Positions 15,999 to 19,139 of a DNA stretch of 19,139 nucleotides are shown here, in pieces (positions within the stretch are counted from its first letter, which is position 1; each line of letters opens with the position of its first letter). The DNA is taken from contig JABJIU010000118.1 in the NCBI GenBank assembly GCA_018661145.1, positions 1 to 19,139 of the forward strand, written 5' to 3'. The position numbers and the translations under genes are program-made. The stretch is from Pseudomonadota bacterium. Its GTDB lineage: Bacteria > Pseudomonadota > Gammaproteobacteria > Arenicellales > UBA868. Below the pieces are notes generated by a model, which did no database searches, had not been told where the DNA came from, and saw only the letters and a program-made list of their open reading frames with translations.

Positions 15999-16075
15999 AG
16001 TCGGAATATCAAAAACCGACTCGCCATGTTGATTTTACAAGCCCACGTCGGCCAGTCGGAAATCAAAATATCCGA
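15999..16075. repeat. Two related imperfect hairpin repeats upstream of dksA
   Basis: Copy one (15999-16021) has arms AGTCGG and CCGACT around the loop AATATCAAAAA. Copy two (16054-16075) begins with the same AGTCGGAA and has arms TCGGA and TCCGA around AATCAAAATA. Both share AGTCGGAA, then ATCAAAA, then CCGA, and start 55 bp apart. They could be operator sites or RNA hairpins. Confidence 0.5.
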
Positions 16076-16114
16076 GCGCCCAACCCTTGGCGCGGGATGG
16101 CGGTCATCGAGAAC

Positions 16115-16159
16115 CTCGCCGATCCGTCGGCGCTCGGGCAACCTCCGGCGAGCCTTTTT
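16115..16159 (+). promoter_or_regulatory. Attenuator-like alternative hairpins ending in a T-run
   Basis: CGCCG (16117-16121) can pair with CGGCG (16128-16132). The longer CTCGCCG (16115-16121) can pair with CGGCGAG (16146-16152). GCTCG (16132-16136) can pair with CGAGC (16149-16153), directly before C and TTTTT (16155-16159). The last pairing is terminator-like on the plus strand, though with a 12-nt loop. This could end a short transcript or attenuate a long dksA leader. Confidence 0.3.
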
Positions 16160-16259
16160 CGCTAGACACCCGGCAAACCTTTCGTACTTAAGCCGAGGTG
16201 GGCGAATAGCGTAATATCGCCGTAGATAGAGGGCTCCTGAATTTATTTTCGAATTGGCA

Positions 16260-16288
16260 TTGCGGGAAATGCCCGAACCTGATAGATT
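16260..16288 (+). promoter_or_regulatory. Weak candidate dksA promoter
   Basis: TTGCGG (16260-16265) and TAGATT (16283-16288) are spaced by 17 nt and lie 57 nt before the dksA start. The following bases, GCGCCGCC, form a GC-rich discriminator of the kind seen at stringently controlled promoters. Agreement with the sigma-70 consensus is modest. An alternative -10, TAATAT at 16212-16217, has no matching -35. Confidence 0.3.
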
Positions 16289-16344
16289 GCGCCGCCTTCA
16301 CGGCCCGTTTTGTGGTTTTTTAAGCGTCCGCTCAGCCTAAACCA

Positions 16345-16785
16345 ATGCCGGCGACAAAGAAAAAAGCTTCCGAAGAACTCATCCACGGCGTAGAGCCGCA
16401 TCGCCCTAAACGGGGTGAGCCTTATATGGGGGATGTGCAAAGCGATCACTTCCGACAAATCTTGAATTCCTGGAAACAGGAACTGGTTGAGGATATCGAT
16501 CGCACGATGTCGGTAATGCAGGATGACACTATCAACCTGCCCGACCCCAATGACCGCGCGACGCTCGAAACAGACCGTTCGCTCGAGCTGAGGACTCGGG
16601 ACCGTGAGCGAAAACTAATCAAGAAAATCAATGACTCATTAGCAGATCTTGATAAAGGGGATTATGGTTATTGCGAGGACTGTGGGGTGGAAATCGGCAT
16701 CAAACGCCTCGAAGCCCGTCCGACAGCCAACCTGTGTATTGATTGCAAATCGTTGAACGAGATCCGCGAAAAACAGAACGCCTAG
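16345..16785 (+). CDS. dksA: RNA polymerase-binding transcription factor DksA
   Basis: DksA binds in the RNA polymerase secondary channel and, with ppGpp, adjusts transcription of rRNA, tRNA and amino-acid genes. The 146-residue protein has the coiled-coil with the acidic tip LPDPNDRA, where D67 and D70 correspond to the two essential tip aspartates of E. coli DksA. The block LELRTRDRERKLIKKI follows. The C4 zinc finger is complete, with C110, C113, C131 and C134 in GYCEDCGVEIGIKRLEARPT and LCIDC. The start at 16345 lacks a good ribosome-binding site, but GVEPHRPKRGEPYM (15-28) aligns with the N-terminal part of E. coli DksA, so a later ATG (residue 28), which does have a purine-rich upstream sequence, is unlikely. 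It is monocistronic, closed by the terminator at 16817-16842. Confidence 0.97.
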   Translation: MPATKKKASEELIHGVEPHRPKRGEPYMGDVQSDHFRQILNSWKQELVEDIDRTMSVMQDDTINLPDPNDRATLETDRSLELRTRDRERKLIKKINDSLADLDKGDYGYCEDCGVEIGIKRLEARPTANLCIDCKSLNEIREKQNA

Positions 16786-16816
16786 AAGACACGCCTTGCG
16801 GATACTCTGACCCCAG

Positions 16817-16842
16817 AAACGGTGCCACGGCACCGTTTTTTT
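16817..16842 (+). terminator. Rho-independent terminator after dksA
   Basis: AAACGGTGC (16817-16825) pairs perfectly with GCACCGTTT (16830-16838) around a four-base loop CACG, a 9-bp stem. It is followed without a break by a run of seven T in total (16836-16842). It lies 31 nt after the dksA stop. Confidence 0.92.
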
Positions 16843-16859
16843 GTAACTGGTGATCGCTG

Positions 16860-16871
16860 CTAGAGCTCTAG
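16860..16871. repeat. 12-bp perfect palindrome before the dihydroorotase gene
   Basis: CTAGAGCTCTAG is its own reverse complement and lies 39 nt before the ATG of the dihydroorotase gene, just after the dksA terminator. It sits where a promoter or operator for the next gene is expected. It does not extend beyond 12 bp. Confidence 0.45.
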
Positions 16872-16910
16872 AGGTAGACTAACCGGGCTCTTCAACCTAA
16901 ATATCCTGAT

Positions 16911-18230
16911 ATGCACGAACTTGTCATCCGGAGCGCGTCGATCGCTCTGCCCGACGGAGCCCTCATGGAAGGCGATCTCGCCTGTGATGGGGGTCGGATC
17001 AGCTCTCTTGCCCCCCAGATTTCCCGGGAGGGCCAGGAAGAAATCGATGCCCAGGGGAAATTGCTCATGCCTGGCGTTATTGATCCCCAAGTCCATTTCC
17101 GCGAACCGGGGGGCACTGACAAAGAAGATCTAGGTTCTGGGGCACGTGCTGCGGTCAGGGGGGGTGTGACGAGCTTTCTTGAAATGCCCAATTGCCATCC
17201 TGCCACCATCAACCAGGCGCAGCTGGATTGGAAGATTGCGAGAGCAAAAGCGACCAGTGTTGCCAATTTTGGATTTTTTATTGGGGCGACTATCGATAAT
17301 CTTGAATCCCTGAATACCGTCAGTCCCGCCTGCGGCATCAAGATTTTCATGGGCTCCAGTACTGGCAGCCTGCTCGTTAACGAGGAAAAAGACCTTGACC
17401 GAATCTTTGGCGGTGGCGAGAGGCTGATCGCAGTGCACGCCGAAGATGAAAACCGTATCCGTGAGCGCACCTCAGCATTACTGGGTGACGATGAAACCCG
17501 GGACTACGCGCTCCACTCCACCATCCGCGATGCACAGACTGCACTCATTGCTACCGATCGAGCGCTCCATCTCAGCCAGAAATATGGTCGGCGACTGCAC
17601 GTGCTTCACCTGTCTACAGCCGAGGAAGTTGAACGTCTTCGGACCGCCAAAACCGACCAGGTGACTTGTGAGGTGCTACCCAACCATCTTTTTCTGAACA
17701 CGGACCACTACGCACAATTGGGGTCACGTGTGCAGATGAACCCCCCAATCCGCGGGCCTGAGAATGCTGCCAAGCTCTGGGCGGGGCTGCATGACGGGGT
17801 GATCGATATCATCGCAACCGACCACGCGCCTCATCTGCTGAAAGACAAAGCGCAGCCCTACCCGCGCTCACCGTCCGGCATGCCCGGTGTGGAAACCTCA
17901 TTGCCCTTGATGATGACCGCCATGCAGGAGGGCAAGTGCACCCTCACCCAGATCCTGCGATGGATGTGCTCCGGCCCGGCCGAAATTTATCGTATCAGCA
18001 ACAAAGGGCAACTCAGGGAAGGTTTCGATGCCGACCTCACCCTGGTCGACCTCGACCAAACCAAAGTGGTGCGTGATGAGGAAGTTTTCAGCCGGACAGG
18101 CTGGAGTCCATACGCGGGCCGTGCCCTAAGCGGATGGCCCCTTTACACCGTTGTCGGCGGGCGGGTGGTTTTTGACAACGGAAATATTCGCCCAGGCCTT
18201 TTTGGTGAAGCACTTAGTTTCGGATCCTAG
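16911..18230 (+). CDS. Dihydroorotase, QxH subfamily
   Basis: The protein belongs to the class I dihydroorotase branch of the amidohydrolase superfamily, which closes N-carbamoyl-aspartate to dihydroorotate in pyrimidine synthesis. It has 439 residues. The metal-site motif reads GVIDPQVHFREPG, so the usual HxH is Q60-x-H62; I know this QxH form from a dihydroorotase subgroup that includes the Porphyromonas enzyme, so it need not mean loss of function. The other expected residues are present: K144 in KIFMGSSTGS (carbamylated lysine), H176 in VHAEDE, H230/H233 in LHVLHLST and the catalytic D304 in ATDHAPH. MNPPIRGPE and SPSGMPGVETSLPL are also typical. It follows dksA but has its own start beyond a terminator. 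It may be a second, non-essential dihydroorotase rather than the main PyrC. Confidence 0.9.
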   Translation: MHELVIRSASIALPDGALMEGDLACDGGRISSLAPQISREGQEEIDAQGKLLMPGVIDPQVHFREPGGTDKEDLGSGARAAVRGGVTSFLEMPNCHPATINQAQLDWKIARAKATSVANFGFFIGATIDNLESLNTVSPACGIKIFMGSSTGSLLVNEEKDLDRIFGGGERLIAVHAEDENRIRERTSALLGDDETRDYALHSTIRDAQTALIATDRALHLSQKYGRRLHVLHLSTAEEVERLRTAKTDQVTCEVLPNHLFLNTDHYAQLGSRVQMNPPIRGPENAAKLWAGLHDGVIDIIATDHAPHLLKDKAQPYPRSPSGMPGVETSLPLMMTAMQEGKCTLTQILRWMCSGPAEIYRISNKGQLREGFDADLTLVDLDQTKVVRDEEVFSRTGWSPYAGRALSGWPLYTVVGGRVVFDNGNIRPGLFGEALSFGS

Positions 18231-18249
18231 CCACGCTTAGGCTTCTTTC
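18229..18249 (+). terminator. Weak terminator-like hairpin after the dihydroorotase gene
   Basis: AGCC (18229-18232) can pair with GGCT (18240-18243), followed by a pyrimidine run TCTTTCC. The 4-bp stem is too short for a confident intrinsic terminator, but it sits in the 44-bp gap between convergent genes where one is expected. Confidence 0.2.
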
Positions 18250-18274
18250 CCTTGCTCAACGCTTCAGGCACTTT

Positions 18275-18895
18275 TCAAGTTTTGCCCTCGATGGACTCCA
18301 CCAAAGTCCGGCGGTCTGAAAAGGCTTGATTGAGCGTATTGGCATCCATGTATTCCAGTTCGCCACCAGCAGGTACGCCACGCGCAAGTCGACTAACCTT
18401 GATACTTTGTGGCTGAAGCAAATCACTCAGATAATCCGCGGTTGCCTGCCCTTCGACTGTCAGGTTGGTGCCCAGGATAACCTCCTCCACCAAACCTTGT
18501 GCAACGACCTCTAGGAGACGCTCAAACCCCAACTGGTCCGGTCCGATTCCGTCAAGCGGTGACAGATGCCCCATCAACACAAAATAGTATCCTGTGTATG
18601 CACCTGCCTGCTCGATAGTATCGAGATCGGCGGGGGTTTCGACTACACATAAAAGGGTTTCGTCCCGTTTGCCCGACTTACAGATATCGCACAACGGATG
18701 CTCACTGAAATTATTACAGCGCTCACAATGGTTCACGTCGGCCACGGCGGCGTGAAGCGCTTGCGCCAGCAGTTTTCCACCTTCCCGATCACGCTCCAGA
18801 AGGTGAAAAGCCATTCGGCCAGCGGTTCTCGGACCGACGCCTGGAAGACGGCGCAACGCCCCCTTCAGGCGCTCGATTGCTTCCCCGTTACCCAT
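18275..18895 (-). CDS. recR: Recombination mediator protein RecR
   Basis: RecR acts with RecF and RecO to load RecA on gapped DNA. The 206-residue protein has the standard layout. An N-terminal helix-hairpin-helix, RRLPGVGPRTAGRMAFHLL, lies at 15-33. The C4 zinc finger uses C57, C60, C69 and C72. The Toprim domain starts at LLCVVETPADL (81-91, acidic E86) and runs through FVLMGHLSPLDGIGPD. The C-terminal RLARGVPAGGELEYMDANTL is highly typical. The ATG at 18895 overlaps the end of ebfC by 8 nt. The GGGG that could act as its ribosome-binding site lies in the hairpin-forming repeat at 18900-18934, so recR translation is probably coupled to that of ebfC. It converges with the dihydroorotase gene. 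Confidence 0.97.
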   Translation of the reverse strand: MGNGEAIERLKGALRRLPGVGPRTAGRMAFHLLERDREGGKLLAQALHAAVADVNHCERCNNFSEHPLCDICKSGKRDETLLCVVETPADLDTIEQAGAYTGYYFVLMGHLSPLDGIGPDQLGFERLLEVVAQGLVEEVILGTNLTVEGQATADYLSDLLQPQSIKVSRLARGVPAGGELEYMDANTLNQAFSDRRTLVESIEGKT

Positions 18896-19139
18896 TCATC
18901 CCCGGGATATTCAACCCGGGGATATTGATCCCCGAAGTCAGTCCCCCCATTTTTTCCTGAGTAACTTGCTCGACCCGCCGAACCGCATCATTGACGGCCG
19001 CCGCAATTAGATCCTCCAGGACTTCCTTGTCATCGCTCGCTAGCGCATCATCAATAGAGACTCGGCGCACGTCATAGCGACAGGTCATCACGACCTCAAC
19101 CATCCCGCCACCGGAAGCCCCGGTGACTTCAACACTGGC
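18888..19139 (-). CDS. ebfC: YbaB/EbfC nucleoid-associated protein, C-terminal part
   Basis: The frame is open from the window edge to a TAA at 18888, giving the last 83 residues; the start lies beyond the window. The visible sequence matches the YbaB/EbfC family of small dimeric DNA-binding proteins: VTGASGGGMVEVVMTCRYDV, then the conserved VSIDDAL, DDKEVLEDLIAAAVNDA and a helix ending QEKMG. An internal ATG at 19103 is not the true start, because the VEVTGASGGG strand-turn before it belongs to the family core. The C-terminus ends in a short repeat, NIPGLNIPGMNG, in place of the usual PPGFK-type tail. In most genomes dnaX lies just upstream, which would be outside this window. It overlaps recR by 8 nt. 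Confidence 0.93.
   Translation of the reverse strand, partial: ASVEVTGASGGGMVEVVMTCRYDVRRVSIDDALASDDKEVLEDLIAAAVNDAVRRVEQVTQEKMGGLTSGINIPGLNIPGMNG
18900..18934 (-). promoter_or_regulatory. Alternative hairpins over the recR ribosome-binding region
   Basis: In the minus-strand transcript three arms follow one another: CGGGG (18934-18930), CCCCGGG (18921-18915) and CCCGGGG (18906-18900). The middle arm can pair with the first (5 bp, loop ATCAATAT) or the last (7 bp, loop TTGAATAT). The last arm holds the GGGG four bases before the recR ATG. The same DNA encodes the NIPG repeat of EbfC. Confidence 0.5.

Larger units (their letters stand above)
15812..16344. other. 533-bp non-coding region between divergent smc and dksA
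   Basis: No open reading frame here resembles a protein. The region must hold the promoters of smc (leftward) and dksA (rightward). It contains several short inverted repeats (15953-15964, 15999-16021, 16056-16075, 16201-16221, 16256-16273) and GC-rich alternative hairpins at 16115-16153 followed by five T. No tRNA or known small RNA was recognised. The entries below describe its parts. Confidence 0.8.

Noticed and set aside
15818..16141. 107-codon minus-strand frame between smc and dksA
   Set aside because: No recognisable motif, atypical composition, and it runs across the hairpin-rich region; a chance frame is more likely.
16426..16785. Internal dksA start at residue 28, preceded by a good purine-rich sequence
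   Set aside because: Residues 15-28 align with the N-terminal part of E. coli DksA, so the longer form is the real protein.
1..19139. Scan for mobile elements, CRISPR arrays, tRNA and rRNA
   Set aside because: No transposase or integrase sequence, no repeat-spacer array, no cloverleaf or ribosomal motifs were seen on either strand.

Overview
The window looks like a chromosomal segment of a gammaproteobacterium. The main evidence is the run smc-zipA-ligA on the minus strand: ZipA is essentially restricted to Gammaproteobacteria, and this order is the one I know from Pseudomonas-type genomes. A DksA with canonical residues and an ebfC-recR pair support this. I see no insertion sequences, phage genes, CRISPR arrays, tRNAs or rRNAs. 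Codon use and coding density look ordinary throughout (judged by eye).

Left part (1-6233), metabolic genes. The window opens inside an acetylornithine deacetylase-type M20 peptidase (argE, minus, 3' end missing). Divergent from it is a plus-strand group: a 3-hydroxybutyryl-CoA dehydrogenase, a hydantoinase/oxoprolinase-family protein and a 308-aa protein I do not recognise, 12 nt after the hydantoinase gene. Convergent with these is an N-formylglutamate amidohydrolase-family gene, which in turn diverges from an EamA/DMT-type ten-helix transporter. Three different amide- or lactam-hydrolysing families (M20, HyuA-like, FGase-like), an unknown protein and an exporter-like permease therefore sit within about 6 kb.

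Middle part (6251-15811), minus strand. In transcription order: smc, zipA, ligA, acnA. They serve chromosome condensation, anchoring of the division ring, nick sealing and the TCA cycle (aconitase A). smc and zipA are separated by only 2 nt.

Right part (15812-19139). A 533-bp non-coding region separates smc from the divergent dksA gene. It contains several small inverted repeats, two of them related copies, and an attenuator-like set of alternative hairpins. dksA ends with a clear intrinsic terminator. A dihydroorotase of the QxH subfamily follows on the plus strand. It converges with recR, which overlaps the end of ebfC/ybaB by 8 nt; ebfC is cut by the window end. The recR ribosome-binding region lies in a GC-rich repeat that can form alternative hairpins.

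I found no clear multi-gene novel system such as a defence island or biosynthetic cluster. The best candidates for something undescribed are the unknown gene linked to the hydantoinase-like gene, the structured dksA upstream region, and the ebfC-recR switch-like repeat.
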